Source: Pseudomonadota bacterium
Lineage (GTDB): Bacteria; Pseudomonadota; Gammaproteobacteria; JAIEPX01
Reading direction: 5' to 3'
NCBI GenBank assembly: GCA_029777855.1
Contig: JAKORL010000128.1
Coordinates: 1 to 37,080, forward strand
Length of the DNA stretch: 37,080 nt
In this document: positions 23,912 through 32,665 of the stretch, in pieces
Position numbering within the stretch: position 1 is the stretch's first letter
Layout of the letters: every line of letters begins with the position of its first letter
Notes under the pieces: model-generated
Seen by the model: the letters and a program-made list of their open reading frames with translations, nothing else
Told to the model about the DNA's origin: nothing
Database searches by the model: none
Position numbers and translations under genes: made by a program

Positions 23912-24412
23912 ATGAATTTTATTAAAACGGCAGTAGCGGCAACGTGCGCAACCCTAATCCTTGCAAGCGGATTAACTATGGCTGCAAGCGTACCTAAAGT
24001 CGTCATTGAAAAAAACTCTCAAAGTAAATCACTGACTGGCTCAGCCACCAGCAACATGACAAAACGCGGCAAAACATGGCACTATGGCGAAGTCGATGAC
24101 AACATTATTTTTGTTTCAAATATCAGCATCGCTAACAAATCAGGCGGAATTGTTTATTCATCAGTGGATTTCTTTGGCATGGATATTCATGATAATGATT
24201 ACATTACCAATAATGATGTCATTAACAACATTACCACTAACTTTCAATTCTCATCAGTACACCTGACCCTCAGCGATAGCAATCATATCGTGTTCTTCGA
24301 TGGCAATGTCTATCCAAACACACACTTCACTATCCGACGCATGTACACGGAAATCGTTCACGGCGCTCGATCAACTGAAGCAAAAAGCCCTCTTCAACTC
24401 GTGCGTGATTAA
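23912..24412 (+). CDS. Small secreted/periplasmic protein
   Basis: The 166-aa product begins with a textbook Sec signal peptide: basic MNFIKTA, a hydrophobic core to about residue 22, and cleavage near AMAA before SVPK. The mature part (about 140 aa) is beta-rich in composition (NIIFVSNISIANKSGGIVYSSVDF, FQFSSVHLTLSDSNHIVFFDG), with few Cys or known motifs. I do not recognise its family. The ATG has GGAGA 8 bp upstream. A canonical terminator follows, so it is a monocistronic unit or the end of a two-gene unit with 23258. Export to the periplasm or outside is likely; function is unknown. Confidence 0.82.
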   Translation: MNFIKTAVAATCATLILASGLTMAASVPKVVIEKNSQSKSLTGSATSNMTKRGKTWHYGEVDDNIIFVSNISIANKSGGIVYSSVDFFGMDIHDNDYITNNDVINNITTNFQFSSVHLTLSDSNHIVFFDGNVYPNTHFTIRRMYTEIVHGARSTEAKSPLQLVRD

Positions 24413-24436
24413 TTAATAATTAATTTTTCTCGATCA

Positions 24437-24471
24437 AAAGGCTGAGCAAAGGAATTTGCTCAGCCTTTTTT
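24437..24471 (+). terminator. Canonical intrinsic terminator
   Basis: AAAGGCTGAGCAAA (24437-24450), a four-base loop and the perfect complement to 24468, followed by T residues. This is the clearest rho-independent terminator in the window. It ends the secreted-protein gene and faces the convergent midA. Confidence 0.92.
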
Positions 24472-24552
24472 ATTCCAGCAACTTACTTTAATTTCTTTGT
24501 TTGTTGTTTACATTAATTGCCATCTTACCCTATATCTAATCATCGTAAATGC

Positions 24553-25665
24553 TTACTTTTCCAATATCATCACTTTGAAAAGCTCGCCCATTTCACTAGG
24601 AAGCGTGAGCATTTTGACTTGATTAGCTAGAATAAATTGCTGTTCCGGGGTAGTGGCGGCTTTTTGCATTAAATCAAGCAAACCGTTTCTTAATAGAAAA
24701 TCCGCCTGTGTAGAATAATTTTTTACTTTTAATGATAATGACTCAGCAAATTTACCAACGGCTGTAAAATCAACATGGGCAGTAATATCCTGGATGCCTG
24801 TTAATATTAGAGGATCTGAGTGGGCTCGTTGTTGAAAATGACACATCAATGTTCCTGTATTTCTTTGAGGATGATAATATTCTTCACGCAAAAATCCATA
24901 ATCAATGATAATAATTTCACCCTGGCGGAGTATTTGATTCAAACTGCTAACCCAGGGATTCACATTTAGATTTAATTCGGAATAGTAATTATTGGGGAAT
25001 GAAATACCCAATTTTTGAATCTCATTATTCAACGATTCAGATACTGACCGTGTTTTCCAAATGAAATTATTGCCCTCATCAAGGCCTACAACTCTTTCTG
25101 AATAACCATCACTCGTTTTTTGAAAAATAGTCACAGGCATGGCATCGAGCACTTCGTTGGCGATAATAACACCATCAAATGAATTCTCGGGTAAATTCTC
25201 TAACCACTTGACCCTAGAAAGATGCTTCGATGATAACTCCCCAATCAACTTCTTTTGACGCTCTTTTAATTCTGGGCTAATTTCTAAAATTAAATACTGC
25301 TCAGGCAAACAATTCATTTGATCCAGCGTATTTAATATTTCAGCCGCCATACGACCTGTGCCTGCTCCCAATTCCAAAATAGTTTTAGCATTAAACTGAG
25401 ATAAAGCTTTTTGACAATATCCGGCCAAACACTGAGAAAATAGCGGCGAAATTTCAGGCGCCGTAACAAAATCACCGTGACGCCCTATCTTTTCAGTTCC
25501 CACACAATAATAGCCAAGCCCAGGGGCATATAAAGCTAACTCCATAAATCGAGCAAAACCCATCAAACCTTTTTCTTGAATTTCTTGACGGATTTTTTCG
25601 GCGACTTTTTCAGAATGAACTCTGGACTCTTCGTCCATTAGATTAATATACCATGGCTCACCCAT
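24553..25665 (-). CDS. MidA/NDUFAF7-family SAM-dependent methyltransferase
   Basis: This is a class I methyltransferase of the family whose mitochondrial member methylates an arginine of a complex I subunit. The bacterial role is less certain. The 370-aa product has the family N-terminus FARFMELALYAPGLGYY, then GDFVTAPEISPLFSQCLA, the SAM-binding motif ILELGAGTGRMAAEIL (about residues 97-112), and DGVIIANEVLDAMPV, all diagnostic. The frame can begin at a GTG at 25668, but ATG 25665 has GAGG 7 bp before it and its A is the last base of the folB stop (TGATG). It is the last gene of the dksA-ABC-folB-midA run. Confidence 0.92.
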   Translation of the reverse strand: MGEPWYINLMDEESRVHSEKVAEKIRQEIQEKGLMGFARFMELALYAPGLGYYCVGTEKIGRHGDFVTAPEISPLFSQCLAGYCQKALSQFNAKTILELGAGTGRMAAEILNTLDQMNCLPEQYLILEISPELKERQKKLIGELSSKHLSRVKWLENLPENSFDGVIIANEVLDAMPVTIFQKTSDGYSERVVGLDEGNNFIWKTRSVSESLNNEIQKLGISFPNNYYSELNLNVNPWVSSLNQILRQGEIIIIDYGFLREEYYHPQRNTGTLMCHFQQRAHSDPLILTGIQDITAHVDFTAVGKFAESLSLKVKNYSTQADFLLRNGLLDLMQKAATTPEQQFILANQVKMLTLPSEMGELFKVMILEK

Positions 25666-26048
25666 CACTCATCCTCAAATTCTAATGATGGTCGCATCCT
25701 AATAATTTTTAATCCGACAGTATCGGCGATGGAAACTGCTTTTGGCTTTCGTAGTTCCAGGTTAATTTTATCGATCATAGGAGAAAAAGCCCAAAGCCAC
25801 TGCACTATTGATTCCGCCAACGTCTCAATTAATTCAAATTGAGTTGTTCGGACATAATCACTTAATCCCAACGCCACAGCCGCATAATCCACAGTATCGC
25901 TTATTTTTCCTGAGCGAGCAGCGGCCCGCAAATCAGAAGACAATGTTATATCCAATTCGATGGGTTGTAACGTAGAACGCTCATGAGGTAATAGCCCAAT
26001 AATTGTATCGATTGCTAGATTGCGAATAAAAATTTCATCGGAACTCAT
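25665..26048 (-). CDS. folB: Dihydroneopterin aldolase
   Basis: FolB cleaves dihydroneopterin to 6-hydroxymethyl-dihydropterin and glycolaldehyde in folate synthesis. The 127-aa product shows DEIFIRNLAIDTIIGLLPHER (family I.GI...ER), DYAAVALGLSDYV, and FELIETLAESIVQWLW with the conserved LIETLAE motif. The C-terminal RKPKAVSIADTVGLKIIR corresponds to the family KP.A... strand, and the catalytic Lys near residue 100 is present. The start is ATG 26048, overlapping the ABC permease stop by 4 bp (ATGA); the frame extends upstream without conservation. It ends in a one-base stop/start overlap with midA. Confidence 0.93.
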   Translation of the reverse strand: MSSDEIFIRNLAIDTIIGLLPHERSTLQPIELDITLSSDLRAAARSGKISDTVDYAAVALGLSDYVRTTQFELIETLAESIVQWLWAFSPMIDKINLELRKPKAVSIADTVGLKIIRMRPSLEFEDE

Positions 26049-26815
26049 GTACGAATCCCCACACCTTTTTCCAACAGTATCCAAGCGAGACAAAATGACA
26101 ACACGGCGACCAGGCTTAAAACGATTATAGACCCGACAACATTCACATCGGATTGCCCTAACATGCCGTATCGGAAAGTATTGACCATGTATAGGACTGG
26201 ATTAAAATGAGAAACAATTTGCCAATGAGAGGGCAGCATTTCTATAGAATAAAAAATACCCCCTAAATAGGTTAAAGGAGTCAAAACAAAGGTAGGGATA
26301 ATCGAAATTTGATCGAAATTATCCGCATATAACGCATTTATAAATCCGAAAATGGAGAACAGCGCCGAAGAAAGGACGATGACTAGCAACATGATAAAAA
26401 AATGTGCAATTACAATATGGGTAAAGAATAACGAAATCAATATCACCACAGCCCCAATCAACAAACCTCGGATCACTCCACCTGTAATATAACCCAAAAG
26501 AATCACTGTGCTAGTTGCCGGAGAAACTAAGACTTCTTCAATATTACGAATAAATTTTGAAAGATAAAAAGAAGTAGACACATTCGTATAAGAGTTCGTA
26601 ATAACAGCCAACATCACAAGACCTGGTGTAATGTATTGCGCATAACTAAAGCCATGCAATGATCCAATCCTATTCCCAATTAAACCACCAAATACGATGA
26701 AATATAAGCTGGTTGTGATGGCAGACGGAACCAACGACTGCCCCCAAATCCGAAGAAAGCGCCGAATTTCTCGTTCAGTGATGGTCCAATATGCTATCCA
26801 ATTTTGTGCGTTCAT
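26045..26815 (-). CDS. ABC-2 type transporter permease (YadH-like)
   Basis: This is the membrane subunit of an ABC exporter, 256 aa with six predicted helices. The ABC-2 pattern includes WIAYWTITEREIRRFLRIWGQ at the N-terminus, the early helix SAITTSLYFIVFGGLIG, and the late LTPLTYLGGIFYSIEMLPSHWQ motif that is characteristic of the YadH/NodJ branch, followed by HFNPVLYMVNTFRYG. The start overlaps the ATPase stop by 4 bp and the end overlaps folB by 4 bp, so the genes are translationally coupled. The substrate is unknown; family members export lipids, polysaccharides or drugs. Confidence 0.92.
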   Translation of the reverse strand: MNAQNWIAYWTITEREIRRFLRIWGQSLVPSAITTSLYFIVFGGLIGNRIGSLHGFSYAQYITPGLVMLAVITNSYTNVSTSFYLSKFIRNIEEVLVSPATSTVILLGYITGGVIRGLLIGAVVILISLFFTHIVIAHFFIMLLVIVLSSALFSIFGFINALYADNFDQISIIPTFVLTPLTYLGGIFYSIEMLPSHWQIVSHFNPVLYMVNTFRYGMLGQSDVNVVGSIIVLSLVAVLSFCLAWILLEKGVGIRT

Positions 26816-27729
26816 GATCGTCCATTCTTTGTGAGCAACATAAACATCTCTTCCAATCGATTGACTTTGTTGCGCATACTGTTGACAACAATATTATTCG
26901 CCGACAAATGCTCAAAAACATAATTCATGCTGTGTGTTTTTTTTAAATCGATCTCCAATGTTTTGTCATCAATTTTTCGCAACACTAAATCATCAATAAC
27001 GGGTAACTCTGCACAAGGTTGCGCCAAGAATAAAACAAAACTTTCTGTTTGAAGCGTGCTCAATAAATCCGAGACACTGGTATTGGCAATAATTTCACCA
27101 TGGTCGATGATAGCAACATTTCGACAAAGATTTTCAGCCTCTTCGAGATAATGAGTAGTTAATATTATAGTTACCCCCTCTCGATTAATACCTTGTATGA
27201 AGCTCCACATCGATCGCCGAATCTCTAAATCGACCCCAGCAGTGGGCTCATCCAAAATTAAAAGCTTAGGCTCATGCATCATCGCACGAGCAAACATTAA
27301 TCGACGCTTCATTCCACTTGATAATTCTCGAACCTGACTCTCTCGTTTTTCCCACAAATCCAATTTCTTCAAATATTTTTCAGCACGCTGTTTAGCTAAT
27401 GAACGAGAAATCCCATAATAGCCGGCCTGTTGAAGCAAAATATTTTCGACTTTTTCAAAAATCGCTAAATTAAATTCTTGGGGCACTAAACCAATCAGAG
27501 ATTTTGCAAAACTTTTTTGAGAATCCAGATCATGTCCAAAAATCTGCACACTGCCTGATGTTTTATTAACCAAGGAAGTAACGATCCCAATTAATGTTGT
27601 TTTACCTGCGCCATTAGGGCCTAGAAGCGCAAAAAAATCGCCTTCTCGAACTTTAAGACTTACACCTTTCAGCGCTTCAACATTATTCGAATAAATTTTT
27701 CTAAGGTCGCGAATTTCAAGCGCTAACAT
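26812..27729 (-). CDS. ABC transporter ATP-binding protein (YadG-like)
   Basis: This is the nucleotide-binding subunit partnering the downstream permease. The 305-aa product contains Walker A GPNGAGKTT (about 37-45), the signature LSSGMKRRL in place of LSGGQ, Walker B LLILDEPTAGVD, and the H-loop TTHYLEEAE. The C-terminal 80 residues are a variable accessory region typical of ABC-2 ATPases. All ATPase motifs are intact. It starts 15 bp after dksA, so it probably shares that transcript. Confidence 0.95.
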   Translation of the reverse strand: MLALEIRDLRKIYSNNVEALKGVSLKVREGDFFALLGPNGAGKTTLIGIVTSLVNKTSGSVQIFGHDLDSQKSFAKSLIGLVPQEFNLAIFEKVENILLQQAGYYGISRSLAKQRAEKYLKKLDLWEKRESQVRELSSGMKRRLMFARAMMHEPKLLILDEPTAGVDLEIRRSMWSFIQGINREGVTIILTTHYLEEAENLCRNVAIIDHGEIIANTSVSDLLSTLQTESFVLFLAQPCAELPVIDDLVLRKIDDKTLEIDLKKTHSMNYVFEHLSANNIVVNSMRNKVNRLEEMFMLLTKNGRS

Positions 27730-27744
27730 TGATTCACCGAAGAA

Positions 27745-28398
27745 TTAACCAATTTCTTGCTTTTCGCGGATTTCATCGATTGTTTTACAATCAATGCAAA
27801 GCGTAGCAGTAGGTCTTGCCTCAAGACGCCGAATTCCAATTTCAGCACCACAAGATTCGCAAAAGCCATATTCACCCTGCTCGATTAATTCCAACGATTC
27901 TTCAATTTTTTTAATAAGCTTACGTTCACGATCACGCGTACGAAGCTCTAGCGTAAACTCTTCTTCTTGAGCGGCCCGATCAAGAGGATCCGGAAAAATA
28001 GCCGCTTCATCCTTCATATGACGAACCGTAACATCCGCACCTTCTCGTAATTCCTTACCCCAACTATCCAAAAGCGTTGTAAAGTGAGCTAATTGCTCTT
28101 TACTCATATAGGTTTCATTTTTTTTCAACTGATAAGGTTCAAAATGATACGGACCACTAATAGCGGATTCTCTGCTTCGTTTTTTATCGGACAGAGCTTG
28201 TGCCGGTTTTTTTGATGCGGTGGATTTAGCGGCAGACGCCTTACTAGGCGCAGGCTTAGCAGCGGCTTTAGGTGCCTTTGCGGATTTAGCTGTTGCTGAT
28301 GAAGCAGCCTTAGCTTTAGGGGCTGTTTTACCTTTAGAAACTGTCTTTGCAGGTGTTTTTGTTGTTTTCGATGCTTTGGTCGTTGTCTTGGTAGCCAT
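27745..28398 (-). CDS. dksA: RNA polymerase-binding protein DksA with long basic N-terminal tail
   Basis: DksA binds the RNA polymerase secondary channel and acts with ppGpp to retune rRNA and amino-acid promoters. Residues about 82-217 are a normal DksA: KNETYMSKEQLAHF, the coiled-coil tip FPDPLDRAAQEEEF with the essential DxxDxA (Asp137, Asp140, Ala142), RDRERKLIKKIEESL, and a four-Cys zinc finger (C180, C183, C201, C204) ending CKTIDEIREKQ. In front is an extra tail of about 75 residues made almost only of Lys, Ala, Thr, Ser and Pro, like histone H1 tails. E. coli DksA is 151 aa; this is 217. The ribosome-binding site GAGGAGGG precedes the ATG. Confidence 0.96.
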   Translation of the reverse strand: MATKTTTKASKTTKTPAKTVSKGKTAPKAKAASSATAKSAKAPKAAAKPAPSKASAAKSTASKKPAQALSDKKRSRESAISGPYHFEPYQLKKNETYMSKEQLAHFTTLLDSWGKELREGADVTVRHMKDEAAIFPDPLDRAAQEEEFTLELRTRDRERKLIKKIEESLELIEQGEYGFCESCGAEIGIRRLEARPTATLCIDCKTIDEIREKQEIG

Positions 28399-28507
28399 TT
28401 CTCCCTCCTCGTGGAATCAATACGTCGTTAATAGCTGAATGCTTTCATCCATAGAACGTTCAGACTATGCAGGCAGTTTTACGCACATGACGAAAACCGA
28501 ACTGCTA

Positions 28508-28537
28508 TGTATATCAAATCATCGCGCATGGGGTCAA
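28508..28537 (-). promoter_or_regulatory. Sigma70-type promoter of dksA
   Basis: On the minus strand TTGACC (complement of 28532-28537), an 18-bp spacer and TATACA (complement of 28508-28513), about 110 bp before the dksA ATG and just after the end of the upstream gene. Confidence 0.55.
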
Positions 28538-28561
28538 GTCTTGTCGTCACCCGCCCCTAAC

Positions 28562-30124
28562 TTAGTCAGGCTTCCCTGAAGTCTTTTGAAAGCCCAAGGT
28601 CGGGAGTTCACGTGCACTCACTTCACCTTTTTCATTTACCACGAGCGATGTCTCGGAAAATTGTGAAGCAATTAAGATTTCTACTGCAGATCGAGTCATG
28701 GTTCTAAAGCTCAAAGGATTGTTGTGTGTAAAACCAGGGATAATTTTGTTTGCCCAATGAAATGCGGCAATTACATCACTCGCTTTTTGCCGAACTGACC
28801 AGACGTTAAATAATAGAGCGGGTAAATACGTGACTAAAATATCACTTTTGAATGTTTGCTTATGCAGCTGAAGAAGCGCTTCACGATCAGGATATTCTTG
28901 TAATGCTGTGTACATAGTCGAAGCAGCGACGGGTGTCATGAGATTCGTCATCGTCATCACCCGCGTTAATAATAAAGCCTCATCTTCGTTTGCATTGATT
29001 TCAAGGTGTTTTGCGCAAAGATTTGCATAGGTAACTGCAGTGCTTTTAGTGGAATCACTAAGATGAATATCCATTGCTTCATGTAATAAATTCGCCCTCA
29101 ACGCAACACTGTCATCAAAAAATACTGCGCTATCCATTTTAATGTGCCCATTAAAACCAAAAGCATTAATCAACCAATAGCGCTTCCAAAATGACAAACT
29201 TTCAGCAGATAAATTGGCTCGCTCAAAATCCAGAAACGCAGAATTATTTTCCAAATAAAACATGTGTCGCCAATGTTGTTTATCATTAGGGAAAGCGCAA
29301 TGAATTAAACGCTGAACATTTGGACTTGCACGTCTATATGCGGGATACATTGTAGGCACCAACGTCACTGTAAAGCCACTAAACTGCACGCTATCATAAG
29401 GATATTGTTTAGCATATTGAGTTTGAGAAAGAAAAGCCTTAGCTATCGGCGATAACGTTGCGGCACCAATTAAAACGGCACGAATTTGCGCATCAAGCTC
29501 ACTTTCGCTAATTTGAAATTCACCTAGAAGCCGATAAAAATCATTGTATGATAATTTTTCTGATTCACGTTGGTCCTTCGTAAATCTTTTATAACTTTCA
29601 CCAACTTCTTCTGGATTATTAAAATCAGTTTGAGCCACTAACAATAACATTTCTATTCGAGTTAATGCGCGCAGTATTTCACGATTAAGATGATTACTAA
29701 TATTCACTTTATTATCAGAAGCATCATAAATAACTGAGGCTTGCGGTGTAAATTCTGTATTTTGCTGCACCCAATCTAATTGCTCAATAATTAATGTTAA
29801 CATATCTTCTGGTAGATTAGATATCCTAGGATAATGTGTACTTATCAATGTTTCCATATTGGTTAAATATGCAATACGACTATATTTCTTAGGATCCAAA
29901 GGTTCTTCAGAGTCCGCAGTATTCCCTAAAGCAATTACACTTCCAACGACCAACCCGGCGGCAAAATATGACATCCACGGTTGTTCTGTGGAATCAGATT
30001 TGTAATTCTGATCGTTGAACTTGAATTCATTAATAGAGCGCAGATGAGCCTGTTTTATTTGAGTCATCACTTTATTGATATTTGGCCCCATTCGCATGAC
30101 AACATCATAATATTTTTTACGCAT
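28562..30124 (-). CDS. Hypothetical protein, about 520 aa, possible single membrane segment
   Basis: I recognise no family. After a basic N-terminus (MRKKYYDVVMRMG) there is a hydrophobic Gly/Ala-rich stretch at about residues 50-70 (SYFAAGLVVGSVIALG), which may be one membrane helix. The rest is a soluble, largely helical region with Trp/Tyr-rich patches (HWRHMFYLENN, SFWKRYWLINAFGFNG) and a LLHEAMDIHLSDS segment. The LLHEA could be read as a remote H-E motif, but there is no full HExxH. The frame begins at a GTG (30133). ATG 30124 is preferred because GAGG lies 8 bp upstream. It follows dapF by about 50 bp on the same strand and may be its transcript's last gene. Confidence 0.78.
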   Translation of the reverse strand: MRKKYYDVVMRMGPNINKVMTQIKQAHLRSINEFKFNDQNYKSDSTEQPWMSYFAAGLVVGSVIALGNTADSEEPLDPKKYSRIAYLTNMETLISTHYPRISNLPEDMLTLIIEQLDWVQQNTEFTPQASVIYDASDNKVNISNHLNREILRALTRIEMLLLVAQTDFNNPEEVGESYKRFTKDQRESEKLSYNDFYRLLGEFQISESELDAQIRAVLIGAATLSPIAKAFLSQTQYAKQYPYDSVQFSGFTVTLVPTMYPAYRRASPNVQRLIHCAFPNDKQHWRHMFYLENNSAFLDFERANLSAESLSFWKRYWLINAFGFNGHIKMDSAVFFDDSVALRANLLHEAMDIHLSDSTKSTAVTYANLCAKHLEINANEDEALLLTRVMTMTNLMTPVAASTMYTALQEYPDREALLQLHKQTFKSDILVTYLPALLFNVWSVRQKASDVIAAFHWANKIIPGFTHNNPLSFRTMTRSAVEILIASQFSETSLVVNEKGEVSARELPTLGFQKTSGKPD

Positions 30125-30171
30125 CAACATCACCTCAAATTAGATCTATTTTTTTTATTCATTGATCAAGT

Positions 30172-31020
30172 TTAATTAACACTATTAACACCCCATTGTC
30201 CAGAATATACCTTTTCTGCCGGGCCCGTTAACCAAACTTCATGGCCCTCGCCCTCCCAGGACACTTCCAGATCGCCTCCTGGCTGCTTAACTGTCACCTT
30301 ACCTTGGCACCAACCTTGAGAAAGCGCAATCACGGCGGCTGCGCAAGCCCCACTGCCACAGGCTAGTGTTTCACCGACACCACGCTCAAAAACCCTCAGA
30401 TGAAGAATATTGGACTCACCGGGATTAATATTCAAAAAACCCACATTCACTCCTTCAGGGAAGGCCGAATGGCTGTTTAACGCGCGCCCTATACTATCAA
30501 CGTCAACTCGATCCAAATGATCAACCTTAATCACGACATGAGGGTTTCCCACATTGACGGTCAATATTTTAAGCTCTGCTCCGTTCACGTCTAAATGATA
30601 ATAAGGACCCGAACCTGGAAGCTGATGAGGAATATCTAGAGCCTTAAAACGCGGCACACCCAAACTTACACTGACACGATTATCTGACGAATAACGCAAC
30701 CGTATCTTACCTTCTAAGGTTTCCACGACGACTTCGGGCTTTGTGCTCAGACCCGTTTCACGAATAAACACTGCCAAACAGCGCGCCCCATTTCCACATT
30801 GAGCGACTTCTCCTCCATCTGCATTAAAAATGCGATACCGAAAATCAACGCCTGGCGTTGTAGACGTCTCTAGCAATAATAATTGATCAAACCCAATGCC
30901 CCGATGTCGATCGGCTAATGTTTTAATATCATCGGCATTAAAATTGATTGCTTCATGAACACCATCAATGACCACGAAGTCATTGCCAAGCGCCTGCATT
31001 TTAGTAAATTTGAATTCCAA
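30172..31020 (-). CDS. dapF: Diaminopimelate epimerase
   Basis: DapF interconverts LL- and meso-diaminopimelate, feeding peptidoglycan cross-links and lysine. The 282-aa product has both catalytic cysteines: C75 in AQCGNGARC and C221 in LACGSGACA. It also has N-terminal FTKMQALGNDFVVID and VGNPHVV. The start is a TTG at 31020: AAGGAG lies 6 bp before it and no better ATG is near (the next, ATG at codon 8, would remove conserved residues). It is downstream of lysA, the usual lptM-lysA-dapF order. Confidence 0.97.
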   Translation of the reverse strand: MEFKFTKMQALGNDFVVIDGVHEAINFNADDIKTLADRHRGIGFDQLLLLETSTTPGVDFRYRIFNADGGEVAQCGNGARCLAVFIRETGLSTKPEVVVETLEGKIRLRYSSDNRVSVSLGVPRFKALDIPHQLPGSGPYYHLDVNGAELKILTVNVGNPHVVIKVDHLDRVDVDSIGRALNSHSAFPEGVNVGFLNINPGESNILHLRVFERGVGETLACGSGACAAAVIALSQGWCQGKVTVKQPGGDLEVSWEGEGHEVWLTGPAEKVYSGQWGVNSVN

Positions 31021-31096
31021 TATTAGCTCCTTTTAGTCACAGTCACAGCGAGCTTTGCCTCTATCTATAAGTCTTGTTAGAAACAAAACCACCCCT

Positions 31097-32344
31097 TTAG
31101 GGTAACACACGTTCATTTTCAAACAATGAAGCGACGGTCTCGCGCTCACGCACCAAATAAGATTTATCCCCATCTACCATAACCTCCGCAACCCGCGGTC
31201 GTGTATTATAATTAGAGCTCATCACAAACCCATACGCCCCCGCCGTCCTGATAGCGACAAGATCACCAACTTTAAGAGCAAGATTGCGACTTTTACCTAG
31301 AAAATCGCCCGTCTCACACACTGGCCCTACCACATCAAATCGGGCCACATCAACATCTGCCCGAATCTCGACTGGGATAATATCTTGATAAGCTTGATAG
31401 AGCGCTGGCCTCAATAAGTCGTTCATGGCCGCATCAACAATCGCAAAATTTTTATGGGCCCCCAATTTTAGATACTCGACTGTTGTTAACAAAATACCGG
31501 CATTAGCAGCTATGGCACGACCCGGCTCAACGATTAACTCTAACGAAGGATCTGTAAAGCGCGCCGCTAATGCTTTGGCATATTCCGCTGGTGCTGGAGG
31601 AGTTTCATCATAATAACGCACTCCCAAACCTCCCCCGAGATCAAGGTGTTTTATAGAAAAACCACACTCTTTTAGCGTTTTCACCAGTCCATACACTCGA
31701 TCGAAAGCATCCAATAAAGGCGACAATTCCATCAATTGCGATCCAATATGGCAGTCCACTCCTACCACATTAATACTGGGCAAAGTACGCGCTAATTCAT
31801 ATACACTCAACGCTTCAGCAATATCCACCCCAAACTTATTTTCCTTCAATCCTGTCGCAATATAAGGATGAGTTTTTACATCCACATCCGGGTTGACTCG
31901 CACCGAAATTTGCGCAACTCGATCCATACGCGAGGCAATGGCACTTAATCGCTCCAACTCAGCAGGAGACTCCACATTAAAGCACCCTATCCCAGCGGCC
32001 AGAGCCTGCTCAATCTCCCAATTCAGCTTGCCCACCCCCGACAACACAACACGCTTTGGATCCCCACCTGCAGCCAAAACCCGCGCCAACTCACCGCCAG
32101 AGACAATATCAAACCCCGCGCCCAGTCTTGCCAACACATTGAGCACTGCTAAATTCGAATTCGCTTTAACCGCATAACATATCTTATGAGGATGCGCCCC
32201 AAGCGCCTCATCAAAAACCCTATAATGACGCTCTAAAGTCGCTCGAGAATACACATACAACGGCGAACCATACTTTGCCACAAGATCAGCGACCGGAATC
32301 TCTTCCGCATAAAGTCGCTGCTGACGATAATTAAAATGATCCAT
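31097..32344 (-). CDS. lysA: Diaminopimelate decarboxylase
   Basis: LysA is the PLP enzyme that decarboxylates meso-diaminopimelate to L-lysine, the last step of the pathway. The 415-aa product carries YGSPLYVYSRATLERHY, the PLP lysine K60 in CYAVKANSN, VNPDVDVKTHPYIATGLKENKFG, GGGLGVRY, EPGRAI and the GPVCETGDFLG motif with the active-site Cys. The frame extends to 32404, but I use ATG 32344 (MDHFNYRQQRLYAEE), which matches the family N-terminus. An in-frame ATG at 32356 is possible. The start lies inside the end of lptM. The next gene, dapF, makes its substrate. Confidence 0.97.
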   Translation of the reverse strand: MDHFNYRQQRLYAEEIPVADLVAKYGSPLYVYSRATLERHYRVFDEALGAHPHKICYAVKANSNLAVLNVLARLGAGFDIVSGGELARVLAAGGDPKRVVLSGVGKLNWEIEQALAAGIGCFNVESPAELERLSAIASRMDRVAQISVRVNPDVDVKTHPYIATGLKENKFGVDIAEALSVYELARTLPSINVVGVDCHIGSQLMELSPLLDAFDRVYGLVKTLKECGFSIKHLDLGGGLGVRYYDETPPAPAEYAKALAARFTDPSLELIVEPGRAIAANAGILLTTVEYLKLGAHKNFAIVDAAMNDLLRPALYQAYQDIIPVEIRADVDVARFDVVGPVCETGDFLGKSRNLALKVGDLVAIRTAGAYGFVMSSNYNTRPRVAEVMVDGDKSYLVRERETVASLFENERVLP

Positions 32345-32447
32345 GATGACGCTCATGTGCTTGTTTGTCTGTTCCAGGCAAATACAACGGCCCCGTCTGA
32401 CCACAAGCCGCCAGAAAAATTAAACTTGTTAACACCAGTAAACGCAT
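32331..32447 (-). CDS. lptM: LptM-type small lipoprotein
   Basis: LptM (YifL) is a tiny outer-membrane lipoprotein that assists maturation of the LptD LPS translocon. The 38-aa product reads MRLLVLTSLIFLAACGQTG then PLYLPG. It has a lipobox LAAC with Cys15 and the diagnostic CG.TGPLYLP sequence that follows it. The ATG has GGAG 5 bp upstream. It overlaps the first 14 bases of lysA in another frame, the usual neighbour in gammaproteobacteria. The short His/Arg tail (HERHHGSF) is produced by this overlap. Confidence 0.93.
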   Translation of the reverse strand: MRLLVLTSLIFLAACGQTGPLYLPGTDKQAHERHHGSF

Positions 32448-32607
32448 GACCACTCCGCAATAATTCAATGAATACAAACCGACAATAATCTTAAATAGAA
32501 ATAGGATTAAAGTCTTTACTTTTTTCTATTTTACGGAGTCGCTTAGGCGAAGTATTCTCACGCCGGCTTTTAGACAAGATAATTGTACATTTATGGAGAG
32601 TAGAAAT

Positions 32608-32640
32608 CATCATATTTCCTTAATAAAGCAAGCGTATAAT
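32608..32640 (+). promoter_or_regulatory. PmrA-box-like tandem element with -10, promoter of the 903-aa gene
   Basis: Half-site CATCATATT (32608-32616, 7 of 9 to consensus), two bases, half-site CTTAATAAA (32619-32627, 7 of 9), seven bases, then a perfect -10 TATAAT (32635-32640). The predicted transcript starts about 20 bp before ATG 32666. The first half-site is degenerate, but the spacing is exact. Confidence 0.65.
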
Positions 32641-32665
32641 CAAATACAAATGGGGAGAGAAAATT

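Noticed and set aside
30172..30192. Minus-strand GTTAATAGT and GTTAATTAA upstream of the 520-aa gene
   Set aside because: The repeats are 9 bp apart and no -10 lies at the expected distance; simple AT-rich sequence explains them.
32345..32404. N-terminal extension of LysA
   Set aside because: This stretch encodes the LptM lipoprotein in another frame, and LysA conservation begins at MDHFNYR.
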